64,000 nt of DNA from Crossaster papposus (Eukaryota; Echinodermata; Asteroidea; Velatida; Solasteridae), in contig JBAIAA010000107.1 of assembly GCA_037893245.1 (NCBI GenBank), forward strand, positions 186,001 to 250,000, given 5' to 3'. A program made the translations under genes and the position numbers. Numbering within the stretch: the stretch's first letter is position 1; the number at the start of each line of letters is the position of its first letter. This document shows, in pieces, positions 43,739 to 55,227 of this stretch. The notes under the pieces were generated by a model that was not told where the DNA came from, did not search any database, and was given only the letters and a program-made list of their open reading frames with translations.

Positions 43739-44455
43739 TTGAAATCTAACTATATGATTTTCTGTGCCCATCAGTATAAATATTCTCAATCTGTTCCTCT
43801 AATTTTAAATGAATCAAGGCTAAACCAAGTAACAACTACTAAATTCCTAGGAATAACTATGGATGAGCATCTCACCTGGAGAAACCATATTGATGACATA
43901 GCGACAAAAATATCTAAAAATGTTGGCATAATGAACCGTCTAAAATATTACCTGCCCAGTAGAATCTTGTTAACTCTGTATAATTCTTTTGTTTTGCCAT
44001 ATTTAAATTATTCAATCTTGACTTGGGGGGGTTCTTCATCTAAATACAACAAACTGTTTACTTTACAGAAACGAGCAGTCCGAATAGTATCAAAAGCTGG
44101 CTGTCGTGATCATTCCCTTCCTTTATTTACAAACCTGAGTCTTTTACAGTTTAATGACCTGTACTATTTTAATTTAGGCAAATTGATGTATAAATTTAAA
44201 ACCAATGTATTACCCCGTTGTTTTAATTCATTCTTCATGTTAACCTCTGACATTCATTTGTATAATACCCGAAGTACTGCCAAGAACAATTTTTATGTCC
44301 AGTTTAGCCGAACAGAGTTGTGTAAAAATAGTGTTTTTCAGCGTGGCACTTTATATTGGAATAGCTTAGACGAGTCCCTAAAATCATCAAACTCCCTCTC
44401 TATATTTGTTAAAAAGCTGAAATTCTATCTTCTTGATTCACATCCATATAATTAG
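43739..44455 (+). pseudogene. LINE ORF2, thumb and C-terminal remainder after the deletion
   Basis: From about 43712 the sequence continues in another frame as ANKLCLNLLKSNYMIF, the conserved block just after the YADD region, then TKFLGITMDEHLTWRNHIDD, NRLKYYLPSRILLTLYNSFV, PYLNYSILTWGG and a typical LINE C-terminus ending at 44455. This part is intact but not joined in frame with the 5-prime half. The missing segment should be some 150-200 residues, judged from related enzymes (for example the LINE at 5549). Confidence 0.8.
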
Positions 44456-44540
44456 TTATAATTTATGAACTTAATTGTTGTGGTTTTGTCTCTCACCAGC
44501 TTGTGTTTTCCAGTGTGTGTTTCGTTATATTGTTTGTTTA

Positions 44541-45225
44541 TGGCCCAGTCACAATGTCGGCGATCTGTCGGGGATTAGTTTTGGCCGGGGGTCGTCGTAG
44601 AAAATAAAGAATCCTTGAACAATCCTAGCAATAATCCTAATAAAAGTGGAGCAGTCACATTGTCTGAGATTTTTTCAAGGATTTTGACCCGGTTTTGTCG
44701 AAAAATCGTGGGATTAGCCTCCGATCGCCTCCGATTGCATCGGAGACGATATCTGCGAGCATCTTTTCTACGATTTACTACGATTCCACCGTACGATTCG
44801 TCGGAGACGATCACAGAAAGCGTACGAATCGTCGCAGGGCGCCTCCGATTCAGTCGGAGGGCGCCGGAGACCACTCGCAGACATTGAATCTCAACCTGAA
44901 TTTCCAATCCCACACAGAATCTTGCGACTAGTCTCAGATTATTCGGAGGACGCCTCCGATTAATCGGAGGGCATCGTAGGTCATCGGAGATTGTGTCTGG
45001 GATGCCCAAAATGGGTGAAAAATCTTGCGAGCAATCTTAAAATTTTAAGTTCAAAGTTGGGGACCGCGACGGGTGTGGCGATGCCAAAAAAATCTGCGAC
45101 AAGCCGCAGGCGTCCGGAGAGCGCCTCCGACGGGTGCAAAATCGTGAGATCTGTCTCAAGATTTTGTTCAAATTTCCCGGTTTTACCCATCGCCGACGCA
45201 TCGCAACTGATTTGTGACTGGCCCA
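44541..45225. mobile_element. PIF/Harbinger-like MITE with TTA target duplication
   Basis: Terminal inverted repeats TGGCCCAGTCACAA (44541-44554) and its complement (45212-45225), with TTA on both sides (44538-44540 and 45226-45228). A 3-bp TWA duplication and GGCC-type ends fit PIF/Harbinger. The interior is filled with CTCCGA and TCGGAG words in both orientations, forming several small palindromes such as GCCTCCGATTCAGTCGGAGG. It is nested in the LINE 3-prime UTR. Confidence 0.8.
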
Positions 45226-45789
45226 TTACGTATAATGTCCTTTGTCCTGTGTGTTGACCATATAGATTGTCTGTCAATAGGTTAGGGTACAAAAGCAATT
45301 CGCTTCACCTTATACCTAAATGTTGTCATTAATTTGGTTATAATTATAATACTTCTGTATATAATTATAATTAGATCATTTAATTGTTTATTCTTTGTTA
45401 AAGTGAATTCTGTTTTCTTCTATTCTGTGTTAATGGCAGCGTTGAAATAAATGTACTACCACTACCTCACAGGACTGCAATTTTACTGTGCCGATGGGCC
45501 AAGTGACAGCACAAGCTGCCAAGAAATGGCTCCGCCAGCAGACACTCAAAACCACTGTTCACTTCATACCAACTTATAGCAAAAACTGTTCTCGCTCTAA
45601 TGTTACTCTCACCTTGTATACAACCCCAACCAATTTCACAGCATACCCGAAGTCCCTCGAGCACGCCAACTGCATTCCAGCCAGCTAAACCACAAATACC
45701 TACTTAACAAAAGAAGATTACATATACATTGAACATATAACAATCGTGGTCCCACCCATAAATCCCTGAAATATTTATAGAAAAATGCA

Positions 45790-46400
45790 CCTGCCTAAAT
45801 TCAGCTGTGACAATCCCAACTCAAGATTGTAACCCTCTTGGCTCTTCGGATTATCTGTCAGGATATCATCTAATAAGTTAAGAGGGCTTGAAAATTTCGA
45901 TCTCAAATATAAATCTGTCTGGTATAAATCTACCCAGTAACATCTTTTACTAAAAGACAATTGTAAACAGTTTATTATCAACAGGACAAAGGCCAATATG
46001 TTTAATCACCATTCCACTAATCCCACCTTGGGATATTAGCTCCAAACGCTCTTCGGATTATTTGTCCGGAACCAAAGTTGTAAAGAAACAAACTTATCAA
46101 TCATCAATTTCAGTAAATTCCATTTTGCGTTACAATTCACCAAGGCTTTTTCGATATCCAGGGCATTATTTAACCAAACTGTTATATATATATATATTTT
46201 TTTTTTTAATGTATATTCTACCAAACATTTTGATCACAGAGCATACACTTTGGCAAATTTCAGCAATTTCCATCTTGAGATTCAAAACATCAGGGATCCT
46301 GCCATATCCAGAGCATTATTTATAAAAATCTTTTCGACCAGAATATATTTAATTAAATCATTTTTAATATACTCCATCACATTTTCAGCAATCCAATCTT
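45790..46400. repeat. Further copies of the roughly 500-bp repeat unit
   Basis: AACCCTCTTGGCTCTTCGGA at about 45831, TTAATCACCATTCCACTAAT at 46002 and TTCAGCAATCCAATCTTGGG near 46385 match the units at 38896-40130. The copy ends are degenerate, and a (TA)n/poly(T) tract (46185-46207) interrupts one. Confidence 0.8.
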
Positions 46401-46934
46401 GGGAAATTAACGACATGCATCACTAAACCGATGTGTCCAAAAAATTAGGTAAACCATTAACGTCTGCCTGAACCTTTTGGTAGATATATTTATTCGTCTT
46501 TGTCTTTACCTTTGCTTCTGCCTTAATACAGTACCATCAGCCTTTGCAGACAAAACACTCGGATACATGTGATACACACTGTTAACAGTTGTGGTGCGAA
46601 AAACGGTACCCTCTGGAGACGTGAACACAACGGGGACAATGGTAGTGAAAAAGGTCTCCAAAGAGTAATTTCTATAGATGAATAGGTCTCCATTGGGAAT
46701 TTCACGAATTAGATTTTTGAATTTTACTTGAATTACTCAAGAACTAGAGTTAGGATGTGGATTAGGGCTAGTGATATGGTATATTGGGTCAACATTTCAA
46801 CCCAGGAAAATATTTGTGGTTAAAATGGGAGCATTTTGAAAAACGTGCTCTACTTTCTAACCATTTTGAACACGAGAACAAAGCCATGTCTCCACAGTGA
46901 TACAAAAATGCGAATACATGTACCTCCACATTTG

Positions 46935-46985
46935 TTTTCCTGTTGAAAATGTCAAAGTATAACTATTATTTTATTTTATTTTTAA

Positions 46986-47017
<32 letters not shown>

Positions 47018-47913
47018 TTATATTTATTTATTTATGTATAAAAACAAAACTAGTACTGTCCAAGTAGATTTTTCTGAATTTGTTTGTTAAATTACAGAAT
47101 CTCCGCTGTTAAATCAAGTTAAGTTTTGTACTGAAACAAGAAAACATCATGTTTTAAACAAGCATTTCGACCCGTCTCTGTTAAGACACAGCAACATCAA
47201 CGTTTCATAACGCCACATTTTGCTGTAAAGATACAGACAATCTACTGTTCACCTACACGAATCTCATTAAGCAGCAACTGACCAATCAGAACTAAGACAA
47301 GTTAAACTGTGTTGTTTTACCCCAAAACACATTTTGTTTGACGATTTGTGTGTAATAAATAAATTCCCTGATAAAATTTAGATTTTTAGCAAATAAAGCT
47401 GAAGAATCGCATCACATCTCCCTCCGCATTAAAATATTAAAATTATTCATTTAAAAGCGTGACTTAATCGTGGCGGGAAAAGCTGAATATAAAAGTAACT
47501 CACGACAAATTAGTAGATTATCGAAGCACTTATATATATATATATATATCTCTGTATACGTGTATTATTGGTAATGTGTAATCACTAATCACTAGTTACT
47601 TATATAGGCCTAATAAGTCTGGTTCCCGTTCCCATTCCCACTTCATTCATCGATGTAAATTGCCGCAATACGCATAACAACTGTACTTCAAACAGGAGCG
47701 TTTGTTTCTTGGACAAAAACTTCGACATAAAACTTGCTGTTATAACAAAACAACAACATTGTTAACTGTTGCAAAACAGGGGAATCTATGTAGGTGTACA
47801 GTACCCAATACAGTAGAATCTGTTAACAGAGATAACATCAACAGTATAATGTACTGTTAAAAAATAGTAACTTCTGTAACGCCAATTGACAATATAATGT
47901 ACTGTTAAGTGAT
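46935..47913. mobile_element. Copy of the ACTGTT-word element, ends degraded
   Basis: Homologous to 28782-29780 over most of its length: GTTTTCCTGTTGAAAATGTC near 46938, CAAGCATTTCGACCC near 47158, the CAGCAACTGACCAATCAGAA core near 47271 and TAATGTACTGTTAA near 47893. (TTTA)n and (ATT)n microsatellites at 46975-47035 have expanded near its left end, and a (TA)n tract lies at 47530-47550. No terminal repeat is preserved. Confidence 0.7.
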
Positions 47914-50900
47914 ACAATGTTCCATGCTGGCAGTGAATTTTAACCAAATGTCTTGATCGAGAAGGATCTTTAAGACGTCGCTGAACTTGCCTTATAAATG
48001 AGACGCTTTAGGGCAGGTCGGATCAAGCAGACCTGAGAAATGAAGATACAAGGAACAAAGAACGAGCAATACAGGAACTTGATGTGTGCACAGGAGAACA
48101 AGAACAAATGGGATGATACTCGACGTGAAGCGTTGGCCTGAAAATGAAAGGCCTGGTAATGTGCACGCCTTATAAAGTATAGTATACGCTTGGATTAACA
48201 AGAATGGAATTAGTTTCATTGAATAAACACACAAAGGAATGGAATGATCCAACATCCAAACATTCCACCCAAGGTGGTTAACATCTGTCGGCATTTCGGT
48301 AGCTCAAACCAACAAAACTAAATATTTCAACACAGACTTCCAATAAAACTCAACCTATAATTAGCTGGGTAGAGGTTTATAAAGGTCTCAATTAAACCAG
48401 AAAAACACCCCCGAAATAGAGCAATCAACGAAGACCACTGATTACACTAAGAGCACTATACGACATTTGAATGCGGAGAACATGCGAGCGTGCTATAGGG
48501 CTGCCCCTACACCAGCATATACTGCAATATACTATACACCTGATTTAATCGCACGGCGAATTCTACGTAAAATGCATTATATGAATTCAATACAAAAGTG
48601 AATTTTTAAATGCGATAAGAGATATACCTCTACTGGTGATCAATGTCTTCATCTGTTTTTTGGTTTTTTTCTTTTGAAAATTCATTGCTGAAAACGTATG
48701 CAAACATTAAGTAGCCTGAATAACATAACTTCATTTGTACACGATATTAAAACCTGCATTCCTGGCTCTCATTGTTAAACAAATAGGCCAGCCTTTTGCA
48801 TAGACCATTGTGGCGCTCTCACATTCCATTGTCACGCATCAGTGCAGCCACTCCCAACCGTGCAAATGTTGTCTTCAGTACGAAGACTCTATACCGCTAA
48901 GCATGGCAAGCATTCAAACCTATATGCTGGCGAACCCTGGAGACATTTTCTAAACTCTGCCGAAGCAAACGCAAAACGTGAGGTAAAACAAGAATACCTG
49001 CACTTCTATAAGAATACAATTGTCTCAGAGCACGGCTCCATAAACCAAATCGACACGCCCCTTTTCAAGGGGGGCTCCTTCAGTTTTGAGCTGCACCAAC
49101 AAAATAAATTAAAAAACATTAGAAAAAAAATGATCCGTGGATTTTGAGCCAATCACAATGAAGTTTACATGGATGAAAGAGGGGTTCTCTCTCTTTCCAA
49201 AACCGTTCACCCCAAAGTTCGATGACCTTTGGTTCTCTTGCTGCGTCAAGTCAAAGACGACGGGTCAGTGTAAACACGGGCCGTTTGGCCAGTTTTCAAT
49301 GCTTCTCCATAGACAACTGCATCGGAGTGCAAACATTTGAAGACAAAATGATCCCTGGTTTTTTCAAAAAGGTTTACGAAACATACATGATGAAAAAGCC
49401 TGAAACGTATTCTTTCATATTCCGTTCACCCCAAGTTAATACGATGCTCCGTTCAAAAGATACAGCAATGTTAGAACAAAAGTGCCTCCATTTTGAGAGG
49501 TTTGACCGTGTTTAAGCTCAGTGTAGTAAACCCGGGGAAGCGGATGCGCGCTAGTTTTCATTATGAAAAAGTCCAATAAACACCATGTCTCGAGCTACAT
49601 AACGACGAAAGATACCCTATTGTATTACCTTTATTCCTGTACTATAACCTAACCCCATTAACCTAACGTTACACGAACAATCAAGGACAAATTTTAACAA
49701 AGAGGATTCTAAAGAGACCTTTGTTTACTTTTGTGCTTCAATCCTCAGTCGTAATAGTAAAAGCACCCAGCTATACCATCAGACACACATTACAATATGT
49801 CCACTCTGAACTGTTCCTACATTCCTGTACCGAGCTAGCCATGGCAACTGCCATCAAGCATCATAGTCTTGCGCAGTCAACTTATCAAGCTTGATAAGTG
49901 ACACTTACAGCCTTGTGTTTAAGGTAAACAAATTGTTTTTGTACCTGTGACAGAATTTGTTAGAGTTGCCCCACGATTCCGTGGAAAGTCGGATAAAACA
50001 ATTTATAAAATTGCGGGCGGAGGTGATTCCACAACGATTTTGTAAAAGAACACAAATATACACAAAAAACACGAAAAAGCTAAATTCAGGCTATACCTGA
50101 AAACTTGTATCCAAGCCTGAATGAAACAAGAAATTAAACATGTTTTTTTTGTTTTAACAAACCAAACAAAGGTTTGCCTTCTGTCTGCATTATTATTTGA
50201 GAATTGCCTTACTTCTTGCTGCCTGTGTGTCCCTGTAGGTCCCTGGTGGGCAGGAGAGCTCTGGTGTGGCCGTGGGGCAGTAGTGACCCAACACACAGGG
50301 ACTGGTGGTGAAGTCTGTCATGACTGGGAACAATTAAATAAAAAAATACAGAAAAATAGTCAAGTCAAGTTGAAGACATCACAAAAACCAAACCACACAG
50401 TTGTAACTTCCATACCTTTGTATCCGTGTATGGCTATAATTACTCATTTTTAATTATTCCAGAAAAATAAAATTAAACCTCAAATTTGGATTCTGGGTGT
50501 TCCTCAGGTGTTCCCTTTATTTTTCTACAAATAACCATAACCCTATTTTCCCTCTAAAGCTCTTTTCCGGAGAGGGGGAAACCGACTGTGCATGTGTGCT
50601 AGTCCACAATTCGTAATCTCTTCCTGCATCCTGTGGACATCTTTTGTTCGCAGGCCAGTCAAATCAATGAACACAACTTAGACACACGGTACAAGATACG
50701 TTATTAACTGGCAAAAACCTGTCTATTCTGGTTTAGTGTCCAATTTCCTTATTTTTCCCCGACTGGATAAAACGGAAACACATTTCCAAGGTTTTTCTTG
50801 ATTGGCTGGAAAAACCCTGACAGTTCTACCATTAGGACGCCCTGTTTGGATGTCAAAACTGTCACGCATACAAATAAACAAAAACAAACGATTATGGTGC

Positions 50901-51252
50901 TAAACAAACACAACAATAAACTAATTTGGTATAAAGCACATTGATATGGACCACAGGTCATTTGGAATACAGTCAGGTAGAATAACAAACAATGTTCAAA
51001 ATTGCTGCAATTGCATGTTATTCTACCTATATTTTTTTTAAACGACAAAAACATATAGCAAAACATATTTCCCATGACATACTCTGACTGTGTGCCAAAA
51101 TTCATACTTTTATCATCAAGTGAACAATTCTATCATATTGTGCACAAATCTGCCCGACTAATAATCGAACACTCATCAAAATCACATGAATGCGCAGGCG
51201 AGAAACACAGCGAGTTTGTTATGAGCTGAATGTAGCCCCATCGGAATCGCCG
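47914..51252. other. No supported gene; one dispersed repeat at 50470-50660
   Basis: Two overlapping plus-strand frames at 48842-49515 have no recognisable motif and alternate frames, so I do not call a gene. The block at 50470-50660 (CTCTAAAGCTCTTTTCCGG, CCTGTGGACATCTTTTGTTC) recurs at 63650-63820, a dispersed repeat. The rest is AT-rich without features. Confidence 0.4.
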
Positions 51253-51598
51253 CCATCACCACGCAGTAACACAAATGTCGTGGCTGTATCGGGACCCACT
51301 TCTGGCATTTTCACGAAGAAACGCAAAGCCTATAGCTAATACACACGGATAGCGTCACTTCGTGAAAACTTGATACGCGGGGCCAATTTCTGTCATTTTC
51401 ACGAAGTAACATAAAGCCTATAGCTAATACACACGGATAGCGTCACTTCGTGAAAACTCGAACACTGCGTATCTGATTTGTTTGTTTTCACGAAGTGACG
51501 CTCTCCGGGTATATTATATATAGGCTTTGCGTTACTTCGTGAAAACGTGAGAAGTGGGTCGCCCGTATCACGTGACATTAGTGTTACTTTGTGGTGAC
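51253..51598. mobile_element. Palindrome enclosing three smaller inverted-repeat units
   Basis: The outer arms (51253-51302 and 51545-51598) pair over about 50 bp, including CCCACTTCT and its complement. Between them are three copies of a roughly 65-bp unit that itself has inverted ends TTTTCACGAAGTRACGC: about 51307-51369, 51395-51457 and, inverted, 51483-51546. No coding content. Confidence 0.8.
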
Positions 51599-51599
51599 G

Positions 51600-52620
51600 G
51601 TTACGAAATATGACTGAAATACTGGACTTCCTCCGTATCGAGAGCCACACAGCGATCACGTGTAAAAAACATTCTGTTGCTATATGGACATAGATATGAT
51701 GACAGGGTACAAAAACAGCGGTTTGGGCTTTTGTTTTCATGCAGTTACTGACTTGGGGATTCTGTATCTTCAGACCGTCTAGCTAATCCTGTACCAATAA
51801 CTAGCAAGATGGATCGTTGTGCACAAGATCGCAAATTGCCACCAATTGCAGCTTTGGTTTCCAAAAAACATGACGCATGCTCGATGTGTACGGGCAAAGC
51901 TGCCCTTGGTGTAGCCTTTAAACAAGGCCACATGTCTGATAGACGCCGAGCGACTAAAAAGAGACTAATCGCGAAAACCTGAGTGACGTCAGTGCGAATT
52001 GCCCAGACAAGTGGCCTTTATCAATCTGGTTTGGATTTCTTATGTTAACCTTTGTTTCCAACTTGAATCGCTACCTATATGGTAGCGTCCAATCAGCGAA
52101 CGTATCTCCGCGTGACGTCAGCTTATATTTGAGTTGGATTAGTTCATTTTACAAACAGGGAATGTCCAATCATGTCACTTACAATATTTAGCTCAAATCA
52201 TTAGTTGCTTCCTAATTTATTGCAATTTTGCATGTAAAATAGATTTAAATGTGATATCTTGTATTTATCATTCATATATTCAACTCAGAAGCAACATTTA
52301 TTTACGTTTTTTTACCTTTTCTTACATGCTTTGATATTGAACGAATCACGAACGAAACCAACTGGGAGATCGCCGTTCTGATTGGGCGTATTGACATGCT
52401 AATATGTATCTATGAATAATTCATGCCGAGCAGTGAAACCTACATTGCAAAAGGCCTCGTGACATTCGTCACTCGGTCGCGCGTTCACCCCGGGTATCTA
52501 GACTCATCTCAGCCGCTTAGCCAGAGTCACGAGGCCTTGTCAAAAGGCTACCCTTGGTGGCGCTATGCCTTCATTGTCAATAGCAACCGAATGTTTTCTG
52601 GACCTTCCGCCATTTTTACA
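51600..52620. other. No gene seen
   Basis: AT-rich DNA with no supportable feature; CGTGACGTCAG near 52112 is a CRE-like word but stands alone. Confidence 0.4.
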
Positions 52621-53411
52621 TATGTGACCTGTTCCCACGAAACCCGGACGAAGTCGCACCGATCCATTTTGCGTAAACAGCGTGCAAAGTCATTTCGTGG
52701 TGGAATCGTCAAATTTTTTTAGAGGATGATCATATACTATACATATTCGTCTATCATTTTAATCTAAAAATTAGTAAAATCAGTTAACGTAAAATACTTA
52801 TTTTCCCCATTATCGGAGCGATGTCGGTGAACAAAAGAAGCGTGGACTTATACAAAAGTTCGCAAATCACCGCAAAGTTACCGAAAATAAGTAGCTTTCA
52901 TACAAAGCGGAACACTCCCCCCTTTGACAAATTTGGTATCACCGTAAAGCTGGCGTCTTGCAGAATTTATTTTCATTGATAAAATTGGGAAATGACGTCA
53001 TAATAAGCCAGTAGGAGCGCACTTTACTGAGCTAAAACTTGTAAACAACCACTTTCTTGTTGCTTAGGTCGTCTATAACGAGAAGCATGATTCGTCAATT
53101 TGCATCACATGATCTACTCTATCGGTGAGTTCCCTAACGTTCATGTACATTATCAGTACAGTTTTGTTGCGCTAGCATTGAGAACCAGACCATCTCGTTT
53201 GTACGAGAATTCGCCAACGTGTAACGCGCCGCACTGCATGCCGAGAGCGGTAAGCTAATGTAGCTACTACTACTAGAGAGATATTTCCGTGTTTAGAAGT
53301 GGGTGTTTGACATAGATTTTACGCCTATTGAAGTGAGTTATTATCCAGTATAGTTACCAAACATATTTGTGATATTTCACAACGGAAAGGTCACGAAAGC
53401 AGCCCGATTCC

Positions 53412-53796
53412 ATGGCGGACAAGGCTGCAACCTCGTCGGGGAAATCTGACTCGTCGACGCTGAAGACAGCGTTAAATGAAGCACTCGTTCTTGGCTTGTC
53501 GGGGAGGGACAGCGCAAATTTGTCTGATCTTCGATCTGAACGAATATTTCGTGGACAGTATTTCTTCAGATGATGATGATGATGTGAATGATGACATGTA
53601 CTCAGATTTGTCTGAGCCATCACATTCATCGTGAACTATGCAGAGAGGGAGGGCATGGTCATTCCAGGTCGCATACCAGGGGTCAAGTGTTCTGACCCCC
53701 GAGTGAGACTCCTTCCGTCGCGGGACAATAAATCAATAATATGGCGGCAGTACAAATCGCAGCTCGAGTCAACGAACGAAGACCGTCTTGTAGCAG
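53412..53796 (+). pseudogene. 5-prime exon of the DUF7869-like gene, frames disturbed
   Basis: An ATG at 53412 opens MADKAATSSGKSDSSTLKTA and reads to a stop at 53571. An acidic stretch typical of such N-termini, DLNEYFVDSISSDDDDDVND, is in another frame (53533-53634), and NYAEREGMVIPGRIPGVKCS with VRLLPSRDNKSIIWRQYKSQ in the first frame again. Two indels, or alternative reading of a degraded exon, are needed to join them. The last part is well formed, and its GTAGCAG/GTAGAA donor is in phase with the acceptor at 54099, reading LVA-G-DPEYRVARR across the junction. The gene would be transcribed rightwards inside the TGTGACC element. Confidence 0.55.
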
Positions 53797-54098
53797 GTAG
53801 AATGTTGTTTATTTCTGTTTGGGGTTTATAGACCTCTTGCATACACGAGTAAACAATGTTGTTGTTGTTATTTGCATTGATATTCGTTTTATTTAATTTT
53901 TTTAACCCTACAGTCCTCAATCCTCCGAAATCAATATGATTTTGCACACACCCTAGGGAGTTAGGGTTAATTAAAAAAAAAATTGAGAAACATACCCTGT
54001 ACATGTAATTGATGTTATTCACGCCGCGATTTTAAAGGTCTGATGTTAATAATTCATTAAATTGTTTAATGAAAAAAAAAATTGCTTTATTTTCACAG

Positions 54099-54937
54099 GA
54101 GATCCAGAATACAGGGTTGCGAGGCGATCAACCTTCACAAAGATGTGGAGAAGATACACACCCTTCATCTTAACAACAAAACCAATGAGTGACTTGTGTT
54201 GGCAATGTCAACAAAATAACAACGGGGTGTACCGCAGCGCCAATTTGCCAGAGGACCAGAAACTCCAACGCCTTCAATGCCAAGAGGAGCATCTGCGTCT
54301 GGTCTACATGGAGAGGGAGTTGTACCGCAACATGGTAGAGGAGGCTAAGAGAGCAGTCAACGAAGGGGAGAAGCTCGGCCGCAATGATGCCTGCAGCAGA
54401 CCTGGTCAAATGCATTATGCATTTGACTTTGCCCAGCAAGTCCACTATCCAAGTGACCCCCTTCAGCCTGGGCCCATGTACTTTCTGTGTCCTAGAAAGT
54501 GTGGGATCTTTGGAGTGTGCTGTGAAGCAATCCCTCAACAGGCCAACTACCTAATAGACGAAGGTGTTTCGGTTGGCAAGGGGTCAAATGCCGTCATCAG
54601 CTATTTGCACGACTTCTTTGAGAACTTTGGTCTCGGGGAAGAACAGGTACACTTACACTGTGACAACTGTGGAGGGCAAAATAAAAACAAATACGTAATG
54701 TGGTATTTTGCCTGGAGAGCAATGACAAGGTTACATAAGTCCATCACCGTGAACTTTATGATTGCCGGACACACCAAATTTGCCCCTGATTGGTGTTTTG
54801 GCTTAGTAAAGCAGAGGTACCGCAGAACCATGGTCAGCTGCTTGGCTGACTTAGAAGAAGTGGTACGGTCAAGCTCGGTGAAGGGGGTAAATGTGCCACG
54901 AGTTGTTGGCACAGAGAAGGGCCATGGCATCGTCTAA
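54099..54937 (+). pseudogene. Main exon of the DUF7869-like gene (transposase candidate)
   Basis: After a TTTTCACAG acceptor the exon encodes DPEYRVARRSTFTKMWRRYT, a Cys motif DLCWQCQQNN, a charged helix, and then the core: MHYAFDFAQQVHYP (first acidic residue), GIFGVCCEA, NYLIDEGVSVGKGSNAVISY, LHCDNCGGQNKNKYVMWYFA (second acidic residue) and AGHTKFAPDWCFGLVKQRYR (possible third). This pattern is that of DUF7869-type proteins, widespread as hypothetical proteins in invertebrates and resembling the RNase-H-like DDE fold; the catalytic assignment is my inference. TAA at 54935-54937 is in frame, and TYNWQEFLSPYF continues behind it, so the codon (probably once CAA) truncates the protein just after the core. 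Confidence 0.7.
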
Positions 54938-55227
54938 ACGTACAACTGGCAGGAGTTCCTGTCCCCATATTTTCATCATGTTACTTTATTTCCACACAAC
55001 AATATTATATTATATTATGAAATATTTAAACCACTGCAGAATAAGTGTGGGTGGGGGCCCCCACTAACAAATAAGAGCTAATTACATATACATGTAGGAC
55101 AAATAACAAACAAAAACACGATATACAATTATTGTAGTAGCATATTAGAGAGAAACAAAAAATACTTATAACCTGTACTTATAACCTGTTGCCTGTAACC
55201 CCGTGAAATAGAGACATATTTTTATCA

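Larger units (their letters stand above)
40850..45466 (+). mobile_element. LINE with L1-type ORF1 and a core-deleted ORF2
   Basis: It contains an L1-like ORF1 (RNA-binding), an endonuclease plus reverse-transcriptase ORF2 lacking its central part, and a 3-prime UTR carrying a nested MITE (44541-45225). The element sits within the roughly 500-bp repeat family, which continues on both sides. The ends are not exactly defined; GTTGAAATAAATG at about 45443 may be its 3-prime end. Confidence 0.75.

Noticed and set aside
45477-45688. Plus-strand frame after a CTCACAG, with three N-glycosylation-type sites
   Set aside because: It stands alone between a LINE end and a repeat unit, has no recognisable domain and no second exon; too little to call a gene.
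48842-49515. Three overlapping plus-strand frames of 67-101 codons
   Set aside because: No shared domain or splice logic links them, and composition is like the surrounding non-coding DNA.
52112-52125. CRE-like CGTGACGTCAG as a promoter element
   Set aside because: A single short match without a start site or gene nearby is expected by chance.
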